64,000 bases of DNA from Acidaminobacter sp. JC074 (GTDB lineage: Bacteria; Bacillota; Clostridia; Peptostreptococcales; Acidaminobacteraceae), in contig NZ_VANV01000005.1 of assembly GCF_022496765.1 (NCBI RefSeq), forward strand, positions 186,001 to 250,000, written 5' to 3'. The notes beneath the pieces are model-generated. The model was not told where the DNA came from, did no database searches, and saw only the letters and a program-made list of their open reading frames with translations. Every line of letters begins with the position of its first letter. Position 1 is the first letter of the stretch. This document shows positions 1 to 8,995 of this stretch, one piece after another. Position numbers and translations under genes: made by a program.

Positions 1-54
1 TATAAGGGTAAATGTAGGGAGTAATATTAAAAGAACAATAATTGTTGATATGAG

Positions 55-76
55 AAAAAGGGGACCATGCCCCTTT
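55..76 (-). terminator. intrinsic terminator after the iron-binding lipoprotein gene
   Basis: A 7-bp stem (57-63 with 70-76, loop ACCATG as written on the plus strand) is followed on the minus strand by a run of five T. It starts about 10 bases past the stop of the 87-1172 gene and separates it from whatever lies beyond the window's left edge. Confidence 0.8.
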
Positions 77-86
77 AATGTTTTCA

Positions 87-1172
87 TTATTTCCAACCTG
101 CCTCATTCATTAGTCTAACTGCATCAGCATTGTGTTTACCCAGTAAGGCTAAATCGATTTCTTGAACTTGAAACTCACCCCAGCTTTGTAAAAGCTCAGA
201 TGGCTCTACAGCTAAGTTTACAGGATATTCATAATTCACACTTGCATAGTCTGATTGAGCTTTTTCACTTGTTAAGAACTCTACTAACTTTTCAGCATTG
301 TCGCTGTTTTTACCGTGTGCTGTTAAACCTGCACCTGAAATATTGATATGTGTACCGTTTGTTTCCTGGTTAGGGAAGAATACACCAATCTTGTTGCCTA
401 CTTCTACTTCATACTCATCAGATGAGTTTAATAGTTTACCTACATAGTATGTGTTAACAATTGCAACATCACCTACACCACCAACAACAGCCTTCATTTG
501 GTCTCTGTCATTACCTTCTGGTGTTCTAGCCATATTGTTTACAATACCCATTGCCCACTCTTTAGCAGCTTCTTCACCGTTTAAGGCAATAAATGAAGCC
601 ATTAAAGATTGATTGTAGATATTGCTTGAAGATCTGATAACAACTTTACCAGCCCACTCAGGCTCTGTTAAAGCTTCATAAGTAGAAAGATCTTCTGGGT
701 TAACTCTGTCTTTTGCATAAGCAATGACTCTCGCTCTTACTGTTAGTGCTGTCCAGAAATCTTCAGTAGATCTTAAGTTTTCTGGTACATTACTTTTAAT
801 AAGTTCAGATGAGAAAGGCTTAATTAGACCTTCATTTTGTGCTCTATATAATCTACCAACATCAGATGTAACAACTAAATCTGCTTCAGTTTCTTCACCT
901 TCAATTTTTAGTCTTTCCAATAATTCATCAGATTTTGCTTTTACAACATTTACTTGAATACCTGTTTCTTCAGTAAAAGTATCATATAAAGCTTGGTCTG
1001 TATCGTAATGACGATCTGTATAGATATTTACTACTTGCTCTTCAGTCGTTTCTTCTGTAGCTGTTTCTGTTGCTTCTTCAGTTACAGTTTCACTTGCTGT
1101 ATTGTTTTGACCACAGCCTACAAATACAAATATCATAGCTACGACCATTATCATACTCATTAATTTTTTCAT
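87..1172 (-). CDS. Fe(3+) ABC transporter substrate-binding lipoprotein (FutA/FbpA type)
   Basis: Predicted extracellular, lipid-anchored ferric iron receptor for an ABC importer. The N terminus has a hydrophobic signal ending in a lipobox (FVGC, Cys20), then a Thr/Glu-rich spacer, then the binding domain from about residue 47. Tyrosine and histidine residues match the iron ligands of the FutA/FbpA family: His55-Tyr56 in a YTDRHYD motif, Tyr186, and the pair Tyr242-Tyr243 in NTYY. At 361 residues the length is normal. The ATG has an AGGAGGA ribosome binding site at 1177-1183. Two Fur-like boxes lie upstream. No permease or ATPase gene is visible; they may lie past the left edge after the terminator. 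The family call is firm; iron specificity is inferred from the ligands and the Fur boxes. Confidence 0.9.
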   Translation of the reverse strand: MKKLMSMIMVVAMIFVFVGCGQNNTASETVTEEATETATEETTEEQVVNIYTDRHYDTDQALYDTFTEETGIQVNVVKAKSDELLERLKIEGEETEADLVVTSDVGRLYRAQNEGLIKPFSSELIKSNVPENLRSTEDFWTALTVRARVIAYAKDRVNPEDLSTYEALTEPEWAGKVVIRSSSNIYNQSLMASFIALNGEEAAKEWAMGIVNNMARTPEGNDRDQMKAVVGGVGDVAIVNTYYVGKLLNSSDEYEVEVGNKIGVFFPNQETNGTHINISGAGLTAHGKNSDNAEKLVEFLTSEKAQSDYASVNYEYPVNLAVEPSELLQSWGEFQVQEIDLALLGKHNADAVRLMNEAGWK

Positions 1173-1187
1173 TGATTCCTCCTAGTT

Positions 1188-1206
1188 GATAATCACTTTC
1201 ATTAGG
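1188..1206 (-). promoter_or_regulatory. second, weaker Fur-like box
   Basis: Matches 13 of 19 positions of the classical Fur consensus (GATAAT at one end, TCATTA at the other). It lies between the strong box and the start codon of the iron-binding lipoprotein gene, close to the ribosome binding site. Confidence 0.4.
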
Positions 1207-1209
1207 ATT

Positions 1210-1228
1210 GTAATTGATTATCATTATC
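1210..1228 (-). promoter_or_regulatory. Fur box
   Basis: Read on the minus strand this is GATAATGATAATCA followed by ATTAC, 16 of 19 matches to the Fur consensus GATAATGATAATCATTATC. It sits about 40 bases upstream of the ferric-iron lipoprotein start, where Fur repression would be expected. Confidence 0.8.
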
Positions 1229-1291
1229 ATGTCAATGCTTTTGTTAAATTAATATCAGCGAAAAGTGTTGTTTTATATCACATCATTGTAT

Positions 1292-1320
1292 AAAAAAAGA
1301 ACAGACAAATTCGTCTGCTC
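1292..1320 (-). terminator. intrinsic terminator after mscS
   Basis: Eight-pair stem GAGCAGAC/GTCTGTTC with one G-T pair, followed on the minus strand by seven T. It lies just past the mscS stop. Confidence 0.85.
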
Positions 1321-1336
1321 TAGTAATTGCAATGCA

Positions 1337-2137
1337 TTAATCATTAACAACTTGAATATGTGGATATGGAATCCCAATGTTTGCTGCATCTAATTTTTCT
1401 TTAACTTGTTCATTTAGATCAAAGAAAACAGTCCAGTAATCAGGTGCATTTACCCAAACTCTTAAAACAAAATTGATTGATGAATCACCCAGTTCTGCTA
1501 AGCCGACAAACACATCTGGATCATCTAAAACCAAATCATGTGATTTAGCCGTTGATACCAATAGTTCTTTTACTGTTTTTATATCTGCATCATAATCTAC
1601 ACCAAAAGTGAAATCAACTCTTCTTTGTGGTTCTACTGAGTAATTGATAATGTTAGAGCCAATAATCGAACCGTTAGGAATAATGATGGTCTTATTATCA
1701 GGTGTTTTTAACTCAGTTGAAAATACCTGAATACTTGACACAGAACCAGTCATACCAGCCACTTCTACAAAGTCACCAATCTTAATTGGTCTTAAAATTA
1801 GAAGTATCACGCCTGCAGCGAAATTACCTAAGCTACCTTGTAAAGCCATACCAATGGCAAAACCAGCAGCACCTAGCACAGCAACAAAAGATGTTTCCTT
1901 AACACCTAAGGTACCAGCAAGAGCAATCACTAACAAAATTTTTAAAACAATATTAGTCATTGAAGCTGCAAACTTTGCAACCGTCTTATCAATGTCCCTT
2001 TTATCAAGTGCCTTTTCTACTCTTTTTACAATACTCTTAATGACTCTTAAACCAATAATTAAGAACAGTAAACATAAGATAACTTTCATGCCATATGTAA
2101 CAACAAGTCCTTTTACTGTTTCAATCAAATTATTCAT
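1337..2137 (-). CDS. mscS: small-conductance mechanosensitive channel, MscS family
   Basis: Membrane channel that opens on membrane tension to release solutes during hypo-osmotic shock. The 266-residue protein has the minimal MscS layout: three N-terminal membrane segments (about 12-32, 60-80, 87-115), the Gly/Ala-rich pore helix (GAAGFAIGMALQGSLGNFAAG), the beta domain entered through RPIKIGDFVEV and the PNG turn (IIIPNGSIIG), and a C-terminal alpha/beta domain ending in PYPHIQVV. It has its own terminator and appears to be transcribed alone. Confidence 0.95.
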   Translation of the reverse strand: MNNLIETVKGLVVTYGMKVILCLLFLIIGLRVIKSIVKRVEKALDKRDIDKTVAKFAASMTNIVLKILLVIALAGTLGVKETSFVAVLGAAGFAIGMALQGSLGNFAAGVILLILRPIKIGDFVEVAGMTGSVSSIQVFSTELKTPDNKTIIIPNGSIIGSNIINYSVEPQRRVDFTFGVDYDADIKTVKELLVSTAKSHDLVLDDPDVFVGLAELGDSSINFVLRVWVNAPDYWTVFFDLNEQVKEKLDAANIGIPYPHIQVVND

Positions 2138-2211
2138 AAATACCTCCTTTTTCTATATTTTATACTTTCACAGTATGGTATGCAACTAATATGTAAATAT
2201 TCTCAAAATGT

Positions 2212-2236
2212 AAAAAGACTGTCTAAGACAGCCTTT
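2212..2236 (-). terminator. intrinsic terminator of the opp operon
   Basis: Stem AGGCTGTC/GACAGTCT with loop TTA, then T5 on the minus strand, about 25 bases past the oppA stop. Confidence 0.85.
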
Positions 2237-2261
2237 CTACAGGGTAATGTTTTAAATGTGT

Positions 2262-4040
2262 TTATTCTTTACCATCGATATACACGCCTTTGAAATCGAT
2301 GTAAGTAAATGAGTTTGAATAGTATCCCTTAACATAGTTTGCTCTGTAAGAAGATACTTCACCAAAGTATTTAGGTGCTATTACAGCTTCGTCTAATAAT
2401 ACTTTTTCTGCTTCCATGTAGATTAAACCTTTTTCATGAGAGTCAGAAGTGTTGATTGCCTTTTCTACAAGTGCATTAAACTCGTCAGCCTTAGGGCCAG
2501 CCCAACCAGTTTTTCCACCATGGTAGTAGCCTGTATTAGGACTTGTATGGAAGATATCAATTAAGTTAGATGGATCATCAACGTCTGCAGTCCAACCACC
2601 AACAGCGATATCATAGTTACCGTTTCTTACGTTATCCCACATGATGTTCCACTCAGTTAATTCGATTTGAAGGTCAATGCCTAAAGTATCTTTCCATAAC
2701 TGCTTTAACCATTCTGCATCTTCTTTAGAGAACTCACCAGTACCTCTAGTTTGTAATGTGATGTCTACTAAAGCAGGATCTCTATCATAACCTAGTTCTT
2801 CTAATCCATCTAATAACAATGCTTTTGGATCTGGATTTTCCTTGATCAATGTTTTGATGTGCTCGTTCTCCCCCTTTGTAATATCAATGTATAATTCTTC
2901 ACCACAGTGCATAACTGTAGGTACAACTGAATATGCTGGGAAACCGAAGTCATCACCAACTTCTTTGATATTCTTTTCTCTATCATAAGCTATAGATAAA
3001 GCTTGACGGATCTTCTTGTTTGCTAAGAACTCATTGTTTTGTTGGAACATTAAGAATTCTACATCTGCACCCGCTTCATTGATATAAACGAATTGACCCG
3101 TTGAATCTAACATTGAACGCCATTCTGGTTCACTGATACCAGCAGCATCAATTTCACCTGACATTAAAGCCTGAGCTCTAGGATTTTGCTCTTTAACAAT
3201 TTTTCTAGTAATCTTTGTTAAATAAATATTCTCAGCATCCCAATAATGTGGATTTGGTACATAAACTAAATCAACTCCTTCGTTCCATTCAGAAACCATA
3301 AATGGACCATTACCTAAAGTTTTCTCTGGAGATGAACCATACTCATCACCAAACTGCTCAACAAAGTCTTTCTTTACCGGCTTATAAGTTGGGAATGAAG
3401 CAACTTGTAAGAAGTAAGATACTTTCATATTTAATTCAATTTGAAGTGTGTGATCATCAAGAGCTGTAACACCAACTTCTTCTCTAGTGCCTTCACCTCT
3501 GTTAAACTCACCGCCACCTTTGATCATAGCGTCTACCATCCACTCGTAGTCAGAACCTACTTCTGGATCAAATACACGTTGCCATGAGTAAACAAAGTCA
3601 TGAGCTGTTAAAGGACTACCATCTGCCCATTTAGCATCATCTCTTAAGTTAAATGTCCAAACAAGACCGTCATCACTAACACTCCAGTCAGTTGCCACAC
3701 CTGGTTCATAAGAAGCAGAACCATCTGCTGCTACAACGTATCTAACTAAGTTCTCATAAATTGGCGCCTGAACACCCCATACTGGAATCGAACCTGTTTT
3801 ATGAGGATCTAAACCCGTTACAACTGAACCGTGAGAATAAGTATACTCTTGAACACTGTCCATTGCCATACTATCAGAAGTTGAATCACTTTCTGAACCA
3901 CTAGCCGTTGATTCTGTTGTCTCTGTCGCCGTATTTGTACCTGTGTTAGTTTCTACAGCATTATCAGTGCCACCGCATCCTGTTAATACCATAGATAAGA
4001 TAAGCGCTATCACGAGTACCATCATACCAAATTTTTTCAC
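2262..4040 (-). CDS. oppA: peptide ABC transporter substrate-binding lipoprotein (SBP_bac_5 family)
   Basis: Extracellular peptide receptor for the OppBCDF importer. The start is a GTG at 4040, five bases after a GGGGGAGG ribosome binding site (4046-4053). This gives a 592-residue protein starting MKKFGMMVLV with a lipobox at Cys22 (LTGC). A longer frame opening at 4106 only adds residues read out of frame from the end of oppF and breaks the signal peptide. After a Ser/Thr linker the SBP_bac_5 fold is clear (YENLVRY, WTFNLRDDAKWADGSPLTA, AYDREKN). It is last in the oppBCDFA operon, 40 bases after oppF, with a terminator behind it. The substrate (oligopeptide or dipeptide) cannot be fixed. Confidence 0.92.
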   Translation of the reverse strand: MKKFGMMVLVIALILSMVLTGCGGTDNAVETNTGTNTATETTESTASGSESDSTSDSMAMDSVQEYTYSHGSVVTGLDPHKTGSIPVWGVQAPIYENLVRYVVAADGSASYEPGVATDWSVSDDGLVWTFNLRDDAKWADGSPLTAHDFVYSWQRVFDPEVGSDYEWMVDAMIKGGGEFNRGEGTREEVGVTALDDHTLQIELNMKVSYFLQVASFPTYKPVKKDFVEQFGDEYGSSPEKTLGNGPFMVSEWNEGVDLVYVPNPHYWDAENIYLTKITRKIVKEQNPRAQALMSGEIDAAGISEPEWRSMLDSTGQFVYINEAGADVEFLMFQQNNEFLANKKIRQALSIAYDREKNIKEVGDDFGFPAYSVVPTVMHCGEELYIDITKGENEHIKTLIKENPDPKALLLDGLEELGYDRDPALVDITLQTRGTGEFSKEDAEWLKQLWKDTLGIDLQIELTEWNIMWDNVRNGNYDIAVGGWTADVDDPSNLIDIFHTSPNTGYYHGGKTGWAGPKADEFNALVEKAINTSDSHEKGLIYMEAEKVLLDEAVIAPKYFGEVSSYRANYVKGYYSNSFTYIDFKGVYIDGKE

Positions 4041-4080
4041 TATTTCCTCCCCCTTTTCATATATAACAAGCCTATGCTTA

Positions 4081-5046
4081 TTAACAATCAAATAAATGAC
4101 ATGCAACGAAATGATTCGGTTCTACCTCTTTAATAACCGGTGTTACTTCATGACATGCTGTTTTTGCATGACGACATCTTGAAACAAATCGACATCCAGG
4201 CTTAGGATTGATTGGACTAGGGATTTCACCCTCTAGTTGAATCCTCTCCTTAGACTGGCTATAATCTGGATCCGGTTCAGGAATCGCCGATAATAGTGCT
4301 TGTGTATAAGGATGTAGTGGTTTTTCATATAAGTTTTCACTTGCTGTCATTTCCACCATATGTCCCATATACATAACGCCCACTCGATCTGATATATGCT
4401 TTACCATAGAAAGATCATGAGCTATAAATAAATAAGTTAAACCTAATTTTTCTTGAAGTTGAATCAGTAAATTAACTACCTGCGCTTGAATCGATACATC
4501 TAAAGCAGAAATCGGTTCATCACATACAATAAACTCTGGTTCTATAGCAAGGGCTCTTGCTATACCGATACGCTGTCTTTGACCACCTGAGAATTCATGC
4601 GGGAATCTAGAAGCATGTTCTTGGTTCAGACCAACCAAGTCCAGTAATTCATGCAGACGTTTTGTTCTAGCTTCACCCTTGTACATTTGGTGAATATCAA
4701 TCCCTTCACAAATGATATCACCAACGGTCATCCTTGGATTTAATGAAGCATATGGATCTTGAAAAATAATCTGCATCTTCTTTGTTAAGTTGAATTTTTC
4801 CTTTGCTGAGACATCATGTATCTTCTCACCTTTAAAGTAAACTTCACCCTCTGTTGCATCATAAAGTCCCATGATGGTTCTGCCGCATGTTGTTTTACCA
4901 CATCCAGATTCGCCTACCAGGCCTAGTGTTTCACCTAGATTGATATCAAAAGATACACCATCTACTGCTTTTAGTATCTGCTTTCTTCCTACTTTAAAGT
5001 GCTTTTTTAAATCACGTACTTCTACCAACACTTGTTTATCTAACAT
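4081..5046 (-). CDS. oppF: peptide ABC transporter ATP-binding protein OppF
   Basis: One of the two ATPases of the peptide importer. The 321-residue protein carries Walker A (GESGCGKTT), the Q-loop (IIFQDPYASLNP), the ABC signature (SGGQRQRIGIARALA), Walker B (FIVCDEP) and the switch His (IAHD). The C-terminal oligopeptide-transporter extension has four spaced cysteines (CRFVSRC, TAC, VAC), the pattern associated with an iron-sulfur cluster in this family. Its start overlaps the end of oppD by 7 bases, which suggests translational coupling. Confidence 0.95.
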   Translation of the reverse strand: MLDKQVLVEVRDLKKHFKVGRKQILKAVDGVSFDINLGETLGLVGESGCGKTTCGRTIMGLYDATEGEVYFKGEKIHDVSAKEKFNLTKKMQIIFQDPYASLNPRMTVGDIICEGIDIHQMYKGEARTKRLHELLDLVGLNQEHASRFPHEFSGGQRQRIGIARALAIEPEFIVCDEPISALDVSIQAQVVNLLIQLQEKLGLTYLFIAHDLSMVKHISDRVGVMYMGHMVEMTASENLYEKPLHPYTQALLSAIPEPDPDYSQSKERIQLEGEIPSPINPKPGCRFVSRCRHAKTACHEVTPVIKEVEPNHFVACHLFDC

Positions 5047-6065
5047 GTTTTGCCTCCTGTATATGACTCTACCTGATAATTGATATCCGGTGCTTTAGGA
5101 TGCAAAAGCCAGCAAGCTGCCTGATGTCCACCATCGATATCTGTCACTTGAGGTGTTTTTTCCCTGCAGATATTCATACAATACTCACACCTTGCTGCGA
5201 ATGCGCATCCCTTTGGAGGATCTAATAAATCTGGAGGGGTACCCTTTAAGGAATACAACTCTGACTTATTTTCAGTACCTAACTTTGGCACAGACTTAAG
5301 TAGTGCCCATGTGTATGGATGCTTAGGTTTATAAAATATATCTCTACATGTGCCGGTTTCAACGATTTCACCAGCATACATAACTTGAATTCTATCTGCG
5401 ACTTCTGCAACAACTCCTAAATCATGTGTCACAAGAATTACCGCTGTATTAAGCTTCTTCTGTAATGATTTAATCAACTCCATAATTTGTGCTTGAATGG
5501 TTACATCTAAAGCCGTTGTAGGTTCATCTGCTATTAAAATTTTAGGATTACATGCAAGGGCTATAGCAATCATAGCACGCTGACGCATACCACCTGAAAA
5601 CTCATGAGGGTATTGCTTAACCCTTGCCTCTGGATTTGGAATACCAACAAGATCTAATAACTCAACCACTTCACCGATAGCTTCTTTTTTAGACTTGCCT
5701 TGGTGGATCATAATCGATTCAGCTATTTGCTCACCGATTTTCATAGTTGGATTTAAAGATGTCATCGGATCTTGGAATATCATAGATATCTCCGATCCTC
5801 TAATGCCAACCATTTCTCTATCCGATATGCTTGTTAATTCTCTACCTTCTAAATAAACTTCTGATTCCTCGTGAATGAAAGCAGGTGGTGATGGTAGAAT
5901 TCTCAAAATTGATTTTGAAGTAACTGTTTTACCACAACCCGACTCACCAACTATTGCTAAAGTTTCACCTTCATTTAAATGAAAACTCACACCTCTTACA
6001 GCTTGATTGACACCTGCATATGTATTAAAAGAAACCCTAAGATTTTTAACTTCTAAAATCTTCAT
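5040..6065 (-). CDS. oppD: peptide ABC transporter ATP-binding protein OppD
   Basis: Partner ATPase of OppF. Length is 341 residues, normal for OppD. Walker A is GESGCGKTVTS, the signature SGGMRQRAMIAIALA is the OppD form, Walker B is ILIADEPTTALD, and the switch region VTHDLGVVAEVADR matches. The C-terminal cysteine motif (CAFAARCEYC, IC, AACW) is present. It lies 10 bases after oppC and overlaps oppF. Confidence 0.95.
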   Translation of the reverse strand: MKILEVKNLRVSFNTYAGVNQAVRGVSFHLNEGETLAIVGESGCGKTVTSKSILRILPSPPAFIHEESEVYLEGRELTSISDREMVGIRGSEISMIFQDPMTSLNPTMKIGEQIAESIMIHQGKSKKEAIGEVVELLDLVGIPNPEARVKQYPHEFSGGMRQRAMIAIALACNPKILIADEPTTALDVTIQAQIMELIKSLQKKLNTAVILVTHDLGVVAEVADRIQVMYAGEIVETGTCRDIFYKPKHPYTWALLKSVPKLGTENKSELYSLKGTPPDLLDPPKGCAFAARCEYCMNICREKTPQVTDIDGGHQAACWLLHPKAPDINYQVESYTGGKTC

Positions 6066-6075
6066 ATGACCTCCG

Positions 6076-7017
6076 TTATTGTCTAAGCTTCGGATCTAAA
6101 GCATCTGTCAATCCATCACCTATTAAGTTAAATGCCAACATAGTAAATACAATCATCAAACTTGGGAAAAATAGTTGATGTGGATAGAACATCAAAGACC
6201 CTCTACCAGATGCAGCCAGTGCACCCCAAGATGTTTGTGGTGGTTGTATACCTATACCTAAAAAGCTAAGTGTCGCTTCACTAAAGATAAACATCGGAAT
6301 CGAGAATGTAATCGAAACCATGATGATCCCCATAGCATTCGGTAATAAATGCTTGGCAATGATTCTTTTTGTATTGCCCCCTAAGGCCTTTGATGCAAGT
6401 ACAAACTCTTGATTTTTAATCTGTAGTACCTGGCCTCTTACAAGACGTGTGGTACCACCCCATGAAGTTAAGGTCATGGCTAATATCAAAGAAAACATGC
6501 CTCGTCCAAGTGTAATGGATAGTATGATTACAACAACCAAATACGGAATCGAAACAATGATTTCAACTGCACGCATGATGATGTCATCTACGACGCCACC
6601 CTTATAACCTGCTATACCACCTAATACAGCACCAATTGAGAACATAACAGCTGTACATGCAAGTCCGATTATGATTGAAACTCTACCGCCTACACACACT
6701 CTTGTAAATAAGTCTCTACCAGCTTGGTCTGTACCAAACCAGTGTTCAGCACTTGGTCCTTGATCTTTTATTTCATAGTCCATTCTTGTATAGTCATAAC
6801 CTGTGATTGCAGGACCAAATATTGTGAAAAACACAACAATCACAAGCATAACAAGACCGATTAATGCTAACTTATTGTTTCTAAATCTTCTCCAAACATC
6901 TTTCCAATATGTCAAACTAGGTTTAGAAATCAGTTCAGAATCTAAATCTTCACACCCGATGATTTCAAAGGCATCATCCATTTCCTCAATTTCAATTGCT
7001 ACTTTTTCTGCCATCAT
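6076..7017 (-). CDS. oppC: peptide ABC transporter permease OppC
   Basis: Inner-membrane subunit of the peptide importer. The 313-residue protein has an acidic cytoplasmic N-terminal leader of about 45 residues, the OppC_N segment (WRRFRNNKLALIGLVMLVIV), an extracytoplasmic stretch with HWFGTDQAGRDLFTRV that is diagnostic of OppC/DppC, five further membrane segments, and the EAA loop (ASKALGGNTKRIIAKHLLPN) that contacts the ATPases. It sits 5 bases downstream of oppB. Confidence 0.95.
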   Translation of the reverse strand: MMAEKVAIEIEEMDDAFEIIGCEDLDSELISKPSLTYWKDVWRRFRNNKLALIGLVMLVIVVFFTIFGPAITGYDYTRMDYEIKDQGPSAEHWFGTDQAGRDLFTRVCVGGRVSIIIGLACTAVMFSIGAVLGGIAGYKGGVVDDIIMRAVEIIVSIPYLVVVIILSITLGRGMFSLILAMTLTSWGGTTRLVRGQVLQIKNQEFVLASKALGGNTKRIIAKHLLPNAMGIIMVSITFSIPMFIFSEATLSFLGIGIQPPQTSWGALAASGRGSLMFYPHQLFFPSLMIVFTMLAFNLIGDGLTDALDPKLRQ

Positions 7018-7022
7018 GCCTC

Positions 7023-7955
7023 CTAGTTCTTACCCTTGGCAATACGTATTCTTGGATCTGCAACACCATACATAATATCTACAACTATTAGAATGAAGAT
7101 ATAAAATGCTGCAAAGAACACGGTCATACCGATGATCATACTGTAATCAGAATCTTGAACCGCCTTAACATAATAGGAACCTAAACCAGGAATACCAAAG
7201 AATGATTCAAGTATGAATGAACCTCCAAATAAACCTGCTAAAGACGATCCCAACATGGTAATGATTGGAATAGATGCATTTCTAAGTACATGCTTTCTAA
7301 TCAAACGCCCCTTAGAAACACCCTTTGCCTTTGCTGTTACAATATAATCCTCATTAATAACGCCGATGGTTGAGTTTCTCATATATTTTGTATAACCAGC
7401 CAAGCCACCAATTGTCATTGCAATTACAGGCATCACATAATGAATTGGATCACCCCAACCAAAGATTGGTGTCAGCTTCCATTTAAAGGCTACAAAATAC
7501 TGCAAGAGTGCTGCAAATACGAAACTCGGTATACAAATACTGATAACAACCATTATCCGTATGACCTGATCTGCAATTTTTTCTCTAAATAGACCCGCCA
7601 TTGTACCTAAGAACAAGCCTATTATCAACTGAAAAACAATTGCCAAACCTACTACTCGACCAGAAACTGGTGCATTTTTCGCAATAACTTCATTGACTGA
7701 ACGTCCTACATATATATATGAATCACCCAAGTCACCCTGCACAAGGTTTTTCATATAAATGATATAGCGTTCAAACATGGACTTATCGAGTCCATATTTT
7801 TTTTCAATGGTTTCTCTTGCACTGTCTGGCAGCTGTCTGATTTTTGCCGAAACCGGATCACCAGGTGCCATGTTTACAAGTAGAAAAGTAAGCGTCACAA
7901 TAATCAGCAAAGTGACAATGCCAATTACGACTCTTCTCCCAATGAAACGTAACAT
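7023..7955 (-). CDS. oppB: peptide ABC transporter permease OppB
   Basis: First gene of the opp operon and second permease subunit. The ATG at 7955 follows a run of seven G plus AGGAA (about 7960-7970) and gives 310 residues beginning MLRFIGRRVV. A TTG at 7973 is in frame but lies inside that ribosome binding site. Features are the N-terminal membrane segment, NMAPGDPVSAK, the OppB EAA loop (AKAKGVSKGRLIRKHVLRNA), and a C terminus ending in the typical DIMYGVADPRIRI. A long AT-rich non-coding region lies upstream. Confidence 0.95.
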   Translation of the reverse strand: MLRFIGRRVVIGIVTLLIIVTLTFLLVNMAPGDPVSAKIRQLPDSARETIEKKYGLDKSMFERYIIYMKNLVQGDLGDSYIYVGRSVNEVIAKNAPVSGRVVGLAIVFQLIIGLFLGTMAGLFREKIADQVIRIMVVISICIPSFVFAALLQYFVAFKWKLTPIFGWGDPIHYVMPVIAMTIGGLAGYTKYMRNSTIGVINEDYIVTAKAKGVSKGRLIRKHVLRNASIPIITMLGSSLAGLFGGSFILESFFGIPGLGSYYVKAVQDSDYSMIIGMTVFFAAFYIFILIVVDIMYGVADPRIRIAKGKN

Positions 7956-8327
7956 ATTCTTCCTCCCCCCCAAATACGATGATAACAGTTATACTATAAT
8001 TTATAGTTTATTCAACTAAAATTGAGGTATAAATATAACTATTTCATCTACAATTTAATAATACCTTAACTTTTTTGAAAAGACAAAACATTTTTTATTT
8101 TCAGTTAATTCTACTCAAAGCACACTTCAATCTTTTGTATATAATTAATAATTGAATATATACTAAATAATTTGAGTGATAATCACATTTATATACTATA
8201 TTTTGTGTTTTACTCTAAAATTATAAATAATTCGAGTATATTATTGTAGTAGTATTTATTTATGGTATCAATAATGAACACTTATTTATGAACATATCAC
8301 AATAGTATAATGTAAACTAGGACGCAC

Positions 8328-8344
8328 ATTTTATACTATAAAAT
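8328..8344. repeat. 17-bp perfect inverted repeat (8+1+8)
   Basis: ATTTTATA, a single C, then TATAAAAT. It lies only three bases from the second palindrome, in the oppB upstream region. Confidence 0.6.
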
Positions 8345-8347
8345 AAA

Positions 8348-8370
8348 AAATTATACCTATGGTATAATTT
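8348..8370. repeat. 23-bp perfect inverted repeat, operator-like (10+3+10)
   Basis: AAATTATACC, spacer TAT, GGTATAATTT. There is no T tract beyond what the arms supply, so it reads as a protein-binding dyad rather than a terminator. The target gene would be oppB, about 400 bases away, if it acts on that operon at all. Confidence 0.5.
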
Positions 8371-8429
8371 AGACTAAAAAAGTATATATTGATTTGACTG
8401 ATTTATGACATAAAAATTATGATAATACT

Positions 8430-8453
8430 AAAAAAACACCGCTAAAGCGATGT
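8430..8453 (-). terminator. intrinsic terminator after the 8442 gene
   Basis: Seven-pair stem ACATCGC/GCGGTGT (one G-T pair), loop TTTA, then at least six T on the minus strand. It overlaps the stop codon region. Confidence 0.85.
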
Positions 8454-8762
8454 ATAATTTCTAAACTTGATTTGATAACCCGTATCTTTTAATACTTGGT
8501 CAATTTGAGATAAGAAAGCCTGGCCCTCTTTAGTTGGATCATATTCAAAGACAACCTCAATGATGATTTCTTTATTGTACATTTCAGGATACTTATGATC
8601 ATAAGCGCCATTTTCAACAAAGGCAATATAACCTAATATTTTTTCCTGTAACTCATCGATGTGCTTGCCAGCATTGTCCCAGTTCTGTTCATCCATAATA
8701 ATCAAATGAACTGTATCTGTTTCCCTATTATAACCAACTAAGTCAATGTTATGTGTAACCAT
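8442..8762 (-). CDS. small conserved protein, resembles DUF6572
   Basis: A soluble 106-residue acidic protein with no signal or membrane segment. The pattern of a short N-terminal beta hairpin (IDLVGYNRETDTVHLIIMDE), a Trp, then HIDELQEKILGYIAFVENGA and a strand EIIIEVVFEY resembles the DUF6572 family, whose role is unknown. It stands alone with its own terminator. The family assignment is from memory of the pattern and is tentative; that the frame is a real gene is well supported. Confidence 0.65.
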   Translation of the reverse strand: MVTHNIDLVGYNRETDTVHLIIMDEQNWDNAGKHIDELQEKILGYIAFVENGAYDHKYPEMYNKEIIIEVVFEYDPTKEGQAFLSQIDQVLKDTGYQIKFRNYTSL

Positions 8763-8953
8763 TCTCTTAACTCCTATTCATTATCAAAAGCATCCTATTT
8801 CAAAGCGACAGAATACACAACTATTTCTGATGCATTTTTTTATCATCTATATAATCATATCATATTTCCAAAAAAACTCAATTGTATGATAGATTCAAAG
8901 TAGGAACTCAGCACATCGAGTGCTTAGTACTTATGAAAACCAAGTTTTCAAAC

Positions 8954-8988
8954 CAAAAAAGAAGCCTGATCATTTAGATCAAGCTTCA
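8954..8988 (-). terminator. intrinsic terminator after the FNT channel gene
   Basis: Eleven-pair stem GAAGCTTGATC/GATCAGGCTTC (one G-T pair) with loop TAAAT, then T6 on the minus strand. Confidence 0.9.
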
Positions 8989-8995
8989 TTATATA

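Larger units (their letters stand above)
7956..8427. other. AT-rich intergenic region upstream of oppB
   Basis: About 470 bases without a credible gene on either strand. It holds the oppB ribosome binding site, several ACTATA/TATAAT-like elements, and perfect inverted repeats at 8328-8344 (8+1+8) and 8348-8370 (10+3+10). A TTGAG or TCGAG motif in an AT-rich setting recurs near 8020-8030, 8170-8180 and 8230-8240. The region probably carries the opp promoter and operators; no known regulator site was recognised. Confidence 0.5.

Noticed and set aside
4041..4106. Upstream extension of the oppA frame to an ATG at 4106
   Set aside because: It overlaps the end of oppF, adds residues read out of frame from it, has no ribosome binding site, and breaks the lipoprotein signal. 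GTG at 4040 has an ideal site.
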